This document shows positions 19,346-27,356 of a stretch of 64,000 nucleotides of DNA, in pieces. Source of the stretch: Pontibacillus sp. HMF3514 (GTDB lineage: Bacteria > Bacillota > Bacilli > Bacillales > BH030062); NCBI RefSeq assembly GCF_009858175.1, contig NZ_CP047393.1:2108001-2172000 (forward strand). Direction: 5' to 3'. How positions within the stretch are numbered: position 1 is the stretch's first letter; each line of letters opens with the position of its first letter. A model generated the notes under the pieces. It searched no databases, had not been told where the DNA came from, and saw only the letters and a list, made by a program, of their open reading frames with translations. The translations under genes and the position numbers were made by a program.

Positions 19346-20323
19346 TTAAGACTTTCTTTTTCCAATATATCGAGCGATACTCTTAAAAGTTTGTTTTGCC
19401 TTTTGTTCAGGAAGCTGTTCTAGAGCTTCATACGCTTTATTTAAATAACGTTCACTTAATGATAAAGAAGCTTCTATTCCTGGAGAGTTTTTAATATGAT
19501 TCACAACGGATGTTAAATCTTCTTGAGAGATTTCTTGTTGCCCTTGTTGGAATAAGGTTTCTAATTTATGCTTAAAGTCATCGTCCTGTGCAATCGCATA
19601 GATGACAGGTAATGTGATATTTCCTTGTAATAAATCACTTCCAGCAGGTTTACCTAGCTCTTCTTCTGTTGCAGTAAAGTCCAGAACATCATCAATGATT
19701 TGATAGGACATTCCAACGTAATAGCCATATTGGAAAAGAGCTTTCTCTTCCTTGGCAGATACATTAGCCGCTATTCCTCCAAGTTGACAACTCACCGCTA
19801 TTAATAGAGCAGTCTTCCGTTTGATACGACGTAAATACGTACGGAGGTTTTGATCCCAATTAAATTTATCTTTAATTTGTTCAATCTCCCCTAAACATAC
19901 TTCCACAATCGTTTCAGACAAAATACGATGAGCTTGAGGTTTTTGAAGGTTAGAGAGGCATTCAATGGCCCTTGCGAAGATATAATCACCCGTGTACATG
20001 GCAATGCGGTTATCCCATTTAGCCTTAATAGTCGGCTCCCCTCGCCTTAATTCGGCTTCATCAATCACATCATCATGAACTAAAGAAGCCATATGAATTA
20101 ATTCTAAGGAGACAGCAACATGTTTCATCCGTTCTAAATCATAGTCCCCAAATTTTCCAGCCAATAAAACAAAAACAGGACGGATCCTTTTTCCGCCTGC
20201 TTCAAGTAATTGGGTGGATGCTTCTCGTAGGACGTCATTCTCCGCCTGAATCGTTTCATTCAACGCTTTTTCTATTTTATCTAAATCATTTTTCAGAAAT
20301 GGATATATCATCGCTAATTTCAT
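19346..20323 (-). CDS. hepT: heptaprenyl diphosphate synthase component II
   Basis: Catalytic subunit of the two-part prenyltransferase that makes the C35 side chain of menaquinone-7. The 325-aa protein carries both Asp-rich motifs, DDVIDEAELRRG near residue 85 and DDVLDFTATEEELGKPAGSD near residue 210. AAGGTGACTTCA precedes the ATG at 20323 (MKLAMIYPF), preferred over an ATG at 20332. It follows menG by 11 nt; hepS, the partner subunit, is at the operon start. Confidence 0.94.
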   Translation of the reverse strand: MKLAMIYPFLKNDLDKIEKALNETIQAENDVLREASTQLLEAGGKRIRPVFVLLAGKFGDYDLERMKHVAVSLELIHMASLVHDDVIDEAELRRGEPTIKAKWDNRIAMYTGDYIFARAIECLSNLQKPQAHRILSETIVEVCLGEIEQIKDKFNWDQNLRTYLRRIKRKTALLIAVSCQLGGIAANVSAKEEKALFQYGYYVGMSYQIIDDVLDFTATEEELGKPAGSDLLQGNITLPVIYAIAQDDDFKHKLETLFQQGQQEISQEDLTSVVNHIKNSPGIEASLSLSERYLNKAYEALEQLPEQKAKQTFKSIARYIGKRKS

Positions 20324-20334
20324 TGAAGTCACCT

Positions 20335-21066
20335 TTAAGAATCATTCTTTTGGGATGTAGATGGCTTTTGCCCCATATGCATGGCGGCAACACCTCCCGT
20401 ATAACGCTTTACAATTACGTTTTCTAACCCAGCACGCTCAAACATACTCTTTAACTGTTTTGGTCCTGGAAAATCTTTTGCTGATTCGTATAGCCAAGCA
20501 TATTCATCATAACTTTTGGCAAAAAGTTTACCAAAGAAAGGCATCACATATCGGAAATAAATATAATACCCTTGTTTGAAACCAATCATGGAAGGCTGAG
20601 ACGTCTCAAGACAAACAACTTTTCCATTTGGTTTAACGACGCGAGTCATTTCTTTTAAAACTTGTTCATAATTAGGTACATTACGTAAGCCGAACCCAAT
20701 GGTTACATAATCAAATGAATTGTCCTCAAAAGGAAGATTCATGGCATCTCCATGAACAAAAGAAACAAAGTCTTTTTCTAATTCCTTTTTCTTCGCTTCT
20801 CCTACTGAGAGCATATTTTGACTAAAGTCTAAACCAACGACTTTACCTTCCTCACCAACAGAATCTGCAAGTGCCATAGTCCAATCACCTGTACCACAGC
20901 AAACATCAAGTGCATGGTCTCCCTTTTGCACATCCATGCGTTTCATAACGTCTGTGCGCCAAGCTTTATGGCGTTGAAAAGATATAATAGAGTTCATTAC
21001 ATCATATCGATTATATATTTTCTCAAAAACGTGATGGACTCTTTCGGATTTTGTTTGTTCGTTCAT
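20335..21066 (-). CDS. menG: demethylmenaquinone methyltransferase
   Basis: SAM-dependent C-methyltransferase for the final step of menaquinone synthesis (ubiE family). The 243-aa protein contains [17 protein letters not shown], the SAM motif [15 protein letters not shown] near residue 50, and [20 protein letters not shown]. It sits between the two heptaprenyl synthase subunits, 3 nt after hepS, so side-chain synthesis and ring methylation are co-expressed; the product feeds QcrABC. Confidence 0.95.
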   Translation of the reverse strand: MNEQTKSERVHHVFEKIYNRYDVMNSIISFQRHKAWRTDVMKRMDVQKGDHALDVCCGTGDWTMALADSVGEEGKVVGLDFSQNMLSVGEAKKKELEKDFVSFVHGDAMNLPFEDNSFDYVTIGFGLRNVPNYEQVLKEMTRVVKPNGKVVCLETSQPSMIGFKQGYYIYFRYVMPFFGKLFAKSYDEYAWLYESAKDFPGPKQLKSMFERAGLENVIVKRYTGGVAAMHMGQKPSTSQKNDS

Positions 21067-21069
21067 ATA

Positions 21070-21873
21070 TTACCCTTCTTCCACTGCATGTTGATTAAAG
21101 TAAACGCTGTTATAAATATGTTTTTGTAAATATTGCTTTAATGCTTCAAAACGTTGTGGAAGCTGTGTGATGGACTCTTCTACAAGCAATAGATGTTGAT
21201 GGACGAATTTTTCAATGGTTCTCATTGCCTGTCCACCGCTTTGATGGACGAAACGACTTTTTAAAAGAAGTTCTAATAGCGGGGCATTTTCTCTATCACG
21301 ATAGCGGTTATTTTCTGTTTGCAAACGCATAGCTAAAAGCCAATCAGCTGCAACATCATTCATACTAGGTTTATTGACGAACTCTGCTACTCTTTGTATA
21401 AGGAGAGACTCTACTTGCTTCAGACCATCCATAACTTGATTCATACTGGCGAATTCTTGTGTATAAATTCGCATCTTTAGTTCGTTGATCTCTTTGATTG
21501 CAGAGGCTAATGTCCGAATCATAGGGAGGTCTTCAAGCTTAGATAATAAAAAATAATAAAGTCCACTATAATAATCCCCAGCTAATACTGTGAGCTGACG
21601 ATTCTTCTTTGAAAGATTGTCCTCTTTATCGGTGTTAAGTGTTACAAGTTCATGTGTATCTAAAGCTATTTGAACAAGCATTGTCGTTACAATATAGTTC
21701 TTTTGTTTCTCAATGGGTAGGTCCGAATCATTCAACACAGTTGAAAGGAACATTAGCTTATCCTCACTAATGACAGGATTAGGCAGGAATTTTGCTAAGT
21801 ATGGATGTCGGATCTCTTGTTCTATAGACGCTTTCAACTCATATATATTTAAATCATTTTGTTTCAAAGCCAT
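21070..21873 (-). CDS. hepS: heptaprenyl diphosphate synthase component I
   Basis: Non-catalytic regulatory subunit of heptaprenyl diphosphate synthase (HEPPP_synt_1 family). The 267-aa helical protein has no Asp-rich motifs, as expected; GDYYSGLYYFLLSKLEDLPMIR is the best-conserved stretch. The GTG at 21876 and the ATG at 21873 are both possible; AAAGG lies at a normal distance from the latter. First gene of hepS-menG-hepT. Confidence 0.9.
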   Translation of the reverse strand: MALKQNDLNIYELKASIEQEIRHPYLAKFLPNPVISEDKLMFLSTVLNDSDLPIEKQKNYIVTTMLVQIALDTHELVTLNTDKEDNLSKKNRQLTVLAGDYYSGLYYFLLSKLEDLPMIRTLASAIKEINELKMRIYTQEFASMNQVMDGLKQVESLLIQRVAEFVNKPSMNDVAADWLLAMRLQTENNRYRDRENAPLLELLLKSRFVHQSGGQAMRTIEKFVHQHLLLVEESITQLPQRFEALKQYLQKHIYNSVYFNQHAVEEG

Positions 21874-21918
21874 CACCTAAAGCCTTTCGTGCCGAATCCC
21901 GGCTTTTATATCATCACC

Positions 21919-21924
21919 ATTATA
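21919..21924 (-). promoter_or_regulatory. candidate -10 box for hepS-menG-hepT
   Basis: A perfect TATAAT on the minus strand about 45 nt before hepS. The -35 at 17 nt (TGTTCA) is weak, so this is tentative. Confidence 0.35.
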
Positions 21925-22024
21925 GCATTATCTATGACGATTGAACATTTATAAGTATGTATAGAATACCCATTTCAGTTTGAAAATAGGCAAGTTCATC
22001 AAATTTCATAGTAAAGGAGATGAG

Positions 22025-22090
22025 ATGGGTGAAACAAGTAAAGAAAACTTGCCGATTGGCAAGCCTTTTAAGGCGCAGACAGAGGCTTAG
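22025..22090 (+). CDS. possible small ORF (21 aa) with a strong ribosome binding site
   Basis: ATG at 22025 follows AAAGGAG by 5 nt and encodes MGETSKENLPIGKPFKAQTE plus one residue. A second frame (ATG 22020 or GTG 22030) uses the same Shine-Dalgarno sequence and reads about 40 basic residues. The 315-bp hepS-mtrB gap holds nothing else beyond the hepS promoter region and the mtrB terminator. No clear promoter or homologue is known to me; it may be chance. Confidence 0.2.
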   Translation: MGETSKENLPIGKPFKAQTEA

Positions 22091-22171
22091 TTGCACTTAT
22101 ACTTCATTCTTTCAAAATTTTCACTACGTCGAATTGCTTCTTTGCTAAAATTTTTTACTTTCTTAACGTGC

Positions 22172-22197
22172 AAAAAGAAAAGCAGAGATTACTCTGC
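22172..22197 (-). terminator. terminator overlapping the mtrB stop codon
   Basis: GCAGAG-TAAT-CTCTGC on the minus strand followed by TTTTCTTTTT. The mtrB TAA stop lies in the loop, so terminating ribosomes could interfere with hairpin formation. Confidence 0.85.
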
Positions 22198-22422
22198 GTC
22201 TGTTTCAGTGTCCGTGTACATTTCACCATGACTCGTTTGAAGCAATGCTTTACCTCTAACCTTTACCGCTGATGTATGCTCAGTAAATTGAGCGATCATA
22301 ACTTCACCTGTATCCAACTTCTCTGAATGGTGAAAACGGGTATCAGTCCCTCTTGTTAAGCCGATTACATTAACGCCATCTTCTAATGCTTTAATGACTA
22401 CAAAATCACCTGTGTTACTCAT
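22189..22422 (-). CDS. mtrB: TRAP, trp RNA-binding attenuation protein
   Basis: An 11-mer-forming RNA-binding protein that, with tryptophan bound, wraps GAG/UAG repeats in trp leader RNA. The 77-aa product keeps [31 protein letters not shown] and [18 protein letters not shown], covering the tryptophan pocket and the RNA-binding Lys/Arg residues. AAGGAGAAATTATAG precedes the ATG. In B. subtilis it is co-transcribed with folE (mtrA) next to the aro-trp genes; here neither folE nor trp genes are present, and terminators on both sides make it monocistronic. Confidence 0.96.
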   Translation of the reverse strand: MSNTGDFVVIKALEDGVNVIGLTRGTDTRFHHSEKLDTGEVMIAQFTEHTSAVKVRGKALLQTSHGEMYTDTETDAE

Positions 22423-22475
22423 CTATAATTTCTCCTTTATATTTCAATGCTATTCTTAGCAAATTAACTTTTATT

Positions 22476-22510
22476 AGAAAATAAGGCTGACTCATTACTA
22501 TGAGTCAGCC
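22476..22510 (-). terminator. terminator of hbs
   Basis: A 10-bp perfect stem GGCTGACTCA/TGAGTCAGCC with a six-nt loop, followed by TTATTTTC. Confidence 0.9.
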
Positions 22511-22533
22511 CTTTTAAGCCCTATATGTAATGT

Positions 22534-22806
22534 TTATTTAACAGCATCTTTAAGGGCTTTTCCTGGTTTGAATGCAGGAACCTTGCTAGCTGAAATTTCG
22601 ATTTCCTCACCTGATTGTGGGTTACGACCTTTACGAGCTGCACGTTCACGTACTTCAAAGTTTCCGAAACCAATTAGTTGTACTTTTTCACCGTCTTTAA
22701 GTGAATCTGTGATAGATTCAATAACTGCATCAACAGCTTGTGTAGCATCTTTTTTAGACAGTTCACTCTTTTCAGCAACTGCATTGATTAGATCAGTCTT
22801 GTTCAT
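22534..22806 (-). CDS. hbs: DNA-binding protein HU
   Basis: Histone-like nucleoid protein that bends and compacts DNA. The 90-aa product shows [20 protein letters not shown] and the DNA-binding arm [19 protein letters not shown]. The frame is open to 22899, but AGAGGAGGTGAATAGC in front of the ATG at 22806 and the family length define the start. It is monocistronic, between the spoIVA terminators and its own. The 474-nt gap upstream holds two terminators and presumably the hbs promoter, which I could not assign with confidence. Confidence 0.97.
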   Translation of the reverse strand: MNKTDLINAVAEKSELSKKDATQAVDAVIESITDSLKDGEKVQLIGFGNFEVRERAARKGRNPQSGEEIEISASKVPAFKPGKALKDAVK

Positions 22807-23160
22807 GCTATTCACCTCCTCTAAGTAATAAGGTTCAGGTTGAACAAAAGAAGTAATGATTACTATCCTTTGTTCACATTTTTTCAGCGTCTTATACACT
22901 TAATCACCAAGAAAACTTGATGACAAGCCTTATATTAAACGATGAGTCGAGGAAATTCAATAAAAACGGGCAAGATTCTTCATAATTCAGGCTATATTAC
23001 CATACTTATTAGGCTTTACCAGTCTATTTTACTGAATAATCAAAATATTACTCTACACCCTCAAAACCCTTGAGCCACAAGGGATATAGCAGCACTATCA
23101 CTCACCAGAATGTTCAGAATTCTTAAAGGAATAGCTACTTACAAAAAATCAAAAAAATTT

Positions 23161-23200
23161 TTTAAAAAAATACAACCCTAGCCTCGTTCAGCAAGGGTTG
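23161..23200 (-). terminator. second terminator downstream of spoIVA
   Basis: CAACCCT/AGGGTTG stem with a 14-nt loop, followed on the minus strand by TATTTTTTTAAAAAA. It lies about 80 nt beyond the first spoIVA terminator. Confidence 0.75.
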
Positions 23201-23254
23201 CGCCTTTATTTTGATCATTCAGTAAAGTTTAAAAGTGGAGTATTTACTCTTAAA

Positions 23255-23282
23255 AAAGAAAAAAAGCGGCGAATAACCGCTT
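23255..23282 (-). terminator. terminator of spoIVA
   Basis: AAGCGG/CCGCTT stem with a seven-nt loop and a long T tract on the minus strand, overlapping the spoIVA stop. Confidence 0.85.
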
Positions 23283-24759
23283 ATAATATAATTGCGATTA
23301 ATCCGCCATTTCCTTCATTGATAATTCTCTGTAGAGTTTCTTGTAATTTATACTGAGCGTTCTCTGGCATTAGAGATAGCTTTGCATTGATTCCTTCTCG
23401 TACGATGGAGTTTAAAGAGCGTCCGAAGATATCTGAATTCCAAATGGACAGTGGATCTTCCTCGAAATCTTGCATCAGATAACGAACTAGCTCTTCACTT
23501 TGTTTTTCTGTGCCGATAATTGGAGCAAACTCTGACTCTACATCCACTTTAACCATATGGATTGATGGGGCAACAGCTTTTAACCTTACACCAAATCTGG
23601 ACCCCTGACGAATAATCTCAGGCTCCTCTAAAGACATTTCATGAACAGAAGGAGAAGCTATGCCATATCCTGTTTGTTTAACCATAGTTAATGCATCTGC
23701 AACCTGATCATACTCACGTTTTGCATGTGCAAAATCTTGCATTAGCTGAAGCAAATGATCTTTACCTCTAATTTCTTCGCCAACAATTTCTTTTAACACT
23801 TGATCATATAAATGGTCAGGTGCTTGAAGGTCTATCTCAGCTACCCCATCACCCATTTCCATACCAGAAAGTTGAGCCGTGTCAATATAATCGTAATCAC
23901 CGAATTGGTTTACAACTCTATCTACATCTCTCAAGCGTTTAATATCCTGTACAGTCTGTTGAATAGCATCCTGATAATTCTTTCTAAGCCAGTGGTCTTC
24001 GTTTAAAACCATTACCCAGCTTGGTAGATTAACATTCACTTCAAGCACTGGGAATTCATATAATGCTTCACGTAGAACGTTATACACATCATCTTCTCTC
24101 ATGCTTTCAACACTCATAGCAAGCACAGGAATATCATATTTTTCCTGAAGTTCTTGACGTAGCATTTCTGTTTCTTGGCTATGTGGTTTAACAGAGTTAA
24201 CAATCATGATATAAGGTTTTCCGACTTCCTTCAGTTCTTCTACCACTCGTTCTTCAGCTTCTACATAATCTTCACGTGGAATCTCTCCAATTGTTCCATC
24301 TGTTGTTACAACAACGCCAATTGTTGAATGCTCTGTAATTACTTTACGGGTGCCGATTTCCGCTGCATCATGAAATGGAATTGGTTCTTCATACCAAGGT
24401 GTGTTAATCATTCGAGGGCCATCTTCATCCTCATACCCCTTTGCACCTTCTACGGTATAACCCACACAATCAACAACTCTAAAGTTAACGTCCAATCCTT
24501 CATCTACATGTACTTCGACAGCTTGATTTGGTACAAATTTTGGCTCTGTGGTCATAATTGTTCTACCTGCTGCACTTTGAGGAAGCTCGTCTTGAGCACG
24601 GGCACGTTCACCCTCATCTTGAATGTTTGGTAGTACGACTGTCTCCATAAACTTCTTAATAAATGTAGATTTACCTGTTCGAACCGCACCGACTACTCCT
24701 AAATAAATATCTCCATCAGTTCGTTTTGAGATATCTTTGAAAATATCAACTCTTTCCAA
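23281..24759 (-). CDS. spoIVA: stage IV sporulation protein A, spore coat ATPase
   Basis: Mother-cell ATPase that polymerises on the forespore surface as the basement layer of the coat. The 492-aa protein has a Walker A-like GAVRTGKSTF near residue 20, VDCVGYTVEGAKGYEDEDGP, and the conserved C-terminus GGLIAIIL. I choose TTG at 24759 (M/LERVDIFKDI) because GGGAGG lies 8 nt upstream and the length then equals B. subtilis SpoIVA; the upstream ATG at 24780 adds seven residues without a ribosome binding site. A sigma-E-like promoter lies just upstream. Confidence 0.97.
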   Translation of the reverse strand: MERVDIFKDISKRTDGDIYLGVVGAVRTGKSTFIKKFMETVVLPNIQDEGERARAQDELPQSAAGRTIMTTEPKFVPNQAVEVHVDEGLDVNFRVVDCVGYTVEGAKGYEDEDGPRMINTPWYEEPIPFHDAAEIGTRKVITEHSTIGVVVTTDGTIGEIPREDYVEAEERVVEELKEVGKPYIMIVNSVKPHSQETEMLRQELQEKYDIPVLAMSVESMREDDVYNVLREALYEFPVLEVNVNLPSWVMVLNEDHWLRKNYQDAIQQTVQDIKRLRDVDRVVNQFGDYDYIDTAQLSGMEMGDGVAEIDLQAPDHLYDQVLKEIVGEEIRGKDHLLQLMQDFAHAKREYDQVADALTMVKQTGYGIASPSVHEMSLEEPEIIRQGSRFGVRLKAVAPSIHMVKVDVESEFAPIIGTEKQSEELVRYLMQDFEEDPLSIWNSDIFGRSLNSIVREGINAKLSLMPENAQYKLQETLQRIINEGNGGLIAIIL

Positions 24760-24833
24760 GTGTGATCCCTCCCGATCCATTTACTTCGCCTGGATATGCA
24801 AGACATAATCTCTTACGAATCTTTGACATTACA

Positions 24834-24864
24834 AGTCTATGACGTTGTCCTAATAAATTATGAC
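24834..24864 (-). promoter_or_regulatory. sigma-E-like promoter of spoIVA
   Basis: Minus strand GTCATAATT (24856-24864), 14-nt spacer, CATAGACT (24834-24841). This fits the mother-cell sigma-E pattern (TCATATT, 13-15 nt, CATACANT) and the known early mother-cell timing of spoIVA. The rest of the 250-nt gap holds only the yphF terminator. Confidence 0.6.
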
Positions 24865-24950
24865 TAGTTTTTGTGAAATCTTTCTCTTAAGTAGAATGGG
24901 GCTTCTTCAGTAGAAAAAACCTCCTCTTCTTTATATATCATTGAAAATGA

Positions 24951-24980
24951 AAAAAGATGCCTGATAACAGACATCTTTTT
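24951..24980 (-). terminator. terminator of yphF
   Basis: AAAAAGATGtCTG/CAGgCATCTTTTT hairpin with loop TTAT and a T tract. Confidence 0.85.
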
Positions 24981-25009
24981 GATAAAGTTAGTAAATATTT
25001 TTATATAAC

Positions 25010-25732
25010 CTAAGATCCTTTTTGGTAAAAAACAGGCTCACCGTCTTTTACAGTGTAAGGCAATGAATATGCAGGAACGATCGCTGAGTGATCCGCAAGA
25101 AGGAATCGGATATCATCCCCATTTACATAATTATGGTCATACTCTTGTAAGGCATTATAAAGATCTTGTCGATAATCTATATAAAGATTTCCATCTACGT
25201 CCATCAAAATTGGTAAACGATTACCTGAATATGGACTAACGACAGTTGGAGGCTCATCCAAACCAATTAACTCATAATTAATTGAATAGATATCTTCAGC
25301 TACTTCTTCCTTAAATGGAGGGTATTTATGTTCATTTCGATATGCGATCAAGCGCATATTTACGTCTCGCACATCTTGAATTGTACGTAAATCAATCACT
25401 TTTACTGTAGGATCTTCTTCAGGGGTTATAATCACATACTGATATACTCCCCCTCGTTCATAAGAATTCCCAGGTAATTCAGACATAATGCCCGTTTCTT
25501 TTAATCGTTCAAAATTCACAGGGTATTTTCTGAAGATCGGAACATCTTGCTCTCTTGTTTTAATCGGTAATTCCATAGGATGTTGTTCAACAAATTGATC
25601 AACAGCCTTTTGTACAGTATCTAGCTGTAGTTGGTTAGGCGTTTGGTTTTTGGCCAAACGGTTCTCTGGATATAAACAACCAGATAATAAAAAAGTGGTA
25701 AGTATCATCATACTCAATAACTTACGGTGCAT
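25010..25732 (-). CDS. yphF: lipoprotein YphF (function unknown)
   Basis: A 240-aa predicted lipoprotein: MHRKLLSMMILTTFLLSGC gives a lipobox LSGC with the lipidated Cys at residue 19. The mature part is a soluble extracytoplasmic domain without a known catalytic motif. Position between spoIVA and yphE matches B. subtilis YphF. GGAGGAATAAAC precedes the ATG. A spore or cell-envelope role would be a guess. Confidence 0.82.
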   Translation of the reverse strand: MHRKLLSMMILTTFLLSGCLYPENRLAKNQTPNQLQLDTVQKAVDQFVEQHPMELPIKTREQDVPIFRKYPVNFERLKETGIMSELPGNSYERGGVYQYVIITPEEDPTVKVIDLRTIQDVRDVNMRLIAYRNEHKYPPFKEEVAEDIYSINYELIGLDEPPTVVSPYSGNRLPILMDVDGNLYIDYRQDLYNALQEYDHNYVNGDDIRFLLADHSAIVPAYSLPYTVKDGEPVFYQKGS

Positions 25733-25753
25733 GTTTATTCCTCCGATTTATCT

Positions 25754-25951
25754 TTACGATGTTGGACCGCTTAAGACAATATAAAAGATAATAATTCCAG
25801 CAAGAATCATAAATATGTACGCCAATATAGCAACAATGACACTGATTACGCCTTTTAACTTAAGACGACTAAGCATAATTAAGCCGATCGCTAAAAACAT
25901 AAAAATCATTCCTGCAAAAGAGATATACATGTTTAACATCGATTCAGACAT
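25754..25951 (-). CDS. yphE: DUF2768 small membrane protein YphE
   Basis: A 65-aa protein with two hydrophobic helices (MYISFAGMIFMFLAIGLIML and VISVIVAILAYIFMILAGII), matching the DUF2768/YphE family in size and location. AAAGGAGCTGTCAAT before the ATG at 25951 decides the start; the open frame to 25978 adds nine residues. It lies 21 nt upstream of yphF. The function is unknown. Confidence 0.8.
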   Translation of the reverse strand: MSESMLNMYISFAGMIFMFLAIGLIMLSRLKLKGVISVIVAILAYIFMILAGIIIFYIVLSGPTS

Positions 25952-26127
25952 ATTGACAGCTCCTTTTGCGTTTGACACAACTTAACGAATGTCATTATAC
26001 CACACGTATGGCATAGACTGTAGGTTGAAGAAATTGAATTTTTTATGAAATCAAGTTTATTTGATATATTTGTTCTATTAAAGCCCCCTTATCTGGAAGA
26101 CTTGGTTTCGAGATAAAGTGCTGAGGA

Positions 26128-26359
26128 GGTCCGTTGCCGAAAAAAGAGTAAGGGGTTCATTGAAACGGCGATACTCCTGCTGCCCCACACGACGTGGGGT
26201 AGGTCGACGTTGCCACACGATGTGGCGGTCTTAGTCGATCTTCATTATTTACTTTCAGCCTCCTCGTTCACTCCGTTCTCTGCGGGGTCTCGGCCGCCCT
26301 TTCTACCACTGGAGTTCGCCGTTTCCTTCACCCCTTGATGTTATGGAAGTTAACGGACC
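26128..26359. repeat. hairpin element B, copy 3 (232 bp)
   Basis: Same 232-bp length and GGTCCGTT/AACGGACC ends as copies 1 and 2. The inner arm reads AAACGGCGA against TCGCCGTTT, where copies 1 and 2 have AAACGGCAA against TTGCCGTTT: one compensated pair. Confidence 0.85.
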
Positions 26360-26497
26360 CAAGGATGAGATCATTTAATATCATGCTTAAGGTGATTTTA
26401 TTTTAGATACTACCCCCTCTACATATAAGGCTTTAGATCACTATAAGAAATATTTGATTTAACCACAGATTTTAAATCAGAAAACCTTACGATAGCT

Positions 26498-26673
26498 GAG
26501 GTTCCGTTCATCACCATTCGGCTAAGGTGGGCTGGGAAACGGGCTGACTCCTTCGGGATAACGGGCGAGCGAGACCCCGCAAGGAGCGTAGCGGATGAGG
26601 AGGCTCGATCGTTCGTCCGGGGAAAGCAGCCCGTTTCCCAGCCCGCCGATCTCCACAAAAGCAACGGAACCAC
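26498..26673. repeat. hairpin element A, copy 3 (176 bp)
   Basis: Stem arms at 26526-26546 and 26627-26647 differ from copies 1 and 2 at three paired positions, each time on both sides, plus one G-T wobble. Confidence 0.88.
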
Positions 26674-26765
26674 TCCGCACCAGCTTATTCAACATAACTG
26701 CCAAATATCGAATAACTCTTTTGATAAAACAAATCCAACTATGCAAGGAAACAATATGTAAACAT

Positions 26766-26802
26766 GAAAAAGCCGAGGTAGTAGGGGCATACATACCTCG
26801 GC
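26766..26802 (-). terminator. terminator of the SpoVIF-family gene
   Basis: GCCGAGGTA/TACCTCGGC stem with a 13-nt loop, followed on the minus strand by TTTTT. The ~110 nt between this hairpin and the gene hold nothing I recognise. Confidence 0.75.
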
Positions 26803-26912
26803 CTTAGATATTTGACTAAACACTACCCATCACACAGCTCTACATGATATACTGCTGCGATTTATAGTATGCGAATAATATTGGATCTGCATCCTCATAT
26901 GCCTATCCAAAC

Positions 26913-27167
26913 CTATTTTTTAAACATTTGATTTAACTGATTCATATCCATATTGTTTTCTGTAATAGCTTTAACAATTTTATCTTCTTTTTCTTTCGAA
27001 ACGGGCTTACCAGCCATTTTAGAAAGTTGTTTTACAAGATTACGTACAGTTTTTTCATCTTGAAAATTTGCATGCTTAACAGAATCCGCCACTTTCATGA
27101 TTTCATCTGGTGAAAGATTTGCTTTTTTCTGTAGATGATCAAAAGCCTTCTTTTGAAATCCGCTCAC
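26913..27167 (-). CDS. SpoVIF-family sporulation protein
   Basis: An 84-aa basic, helical protein with the family core LSPDEIMKVADSVKHANFQD and KPVSKEKEDKIVKAI, matching SpoVIF-type proteins involved in spore coat assembly. It may be a paralogue rather than the spoVIF orthologue. The start is GTG at 27167, seven nt after AGGAGG; the upstream ATG at 27185 lies inside that Shine-Dalgarno region. It lies between gpsA and the composite element, in place of nothing I recall in B. subtilis. Confidence 0.82.
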   Translation of the reverse strand: MSGFQKKAFDHLQKKANLSPDEIMKVADSVKHANFQDEKTVRNLVKQLSKMAGKPVSKEKEDKIVKAITENNMDMNQLNQMFKK

Positions 27168-27255
27168 ACTGCTTCCTCCTAACATAATTTTCGTTCAAAA
27201 TAGTATATGCGGACTAAGAAAAGGCGTGAGGTATTATCTCGAAAAAAGGTTTTCA

Positions 27256-27298
27256 TATTTAAAACCCGACCTCCATCCAATTAGATGAAAATCGGGTT
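27256..27298 (-). terminator. terminator of gpsA
   Basis: AACCCGA/TCGGGTT stem with inner TCATCT/GGATGG pairing and a TTTT end on the minus strand. Confidence 0.7.
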
Positions 27299-27356
27299 CA
27301 ATTTTATGGGTGAAAAATGGATTAAACTTTAGTAATGAAGCTAATCTATAGTTTCT

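Larger units (their letters stand above)
26072..26716. repeat. composite non-coding element, copy 3 (end b - hairpin B - linker - hairpin A - end a)
   Basis: It fills most of the gap between the SpoVIF-like gene and yphE. It has the same end hairpins as copies 1 and 2 (end b around 26087-26116, end a around 26683-26716) and both long hairpins, but its linker has no CTTACGGACAT motifs. Orientation is that of copy 2. No transposase is associated. Confidence 0.88.

Noticed and set aside
26419-26673. Several open frames of 60-90 aa in hairpin A copies
   Set aside because: They follow the inverted repeat on both strands; GC-rich palindromic sequence gives long open frames on both sides by chance.
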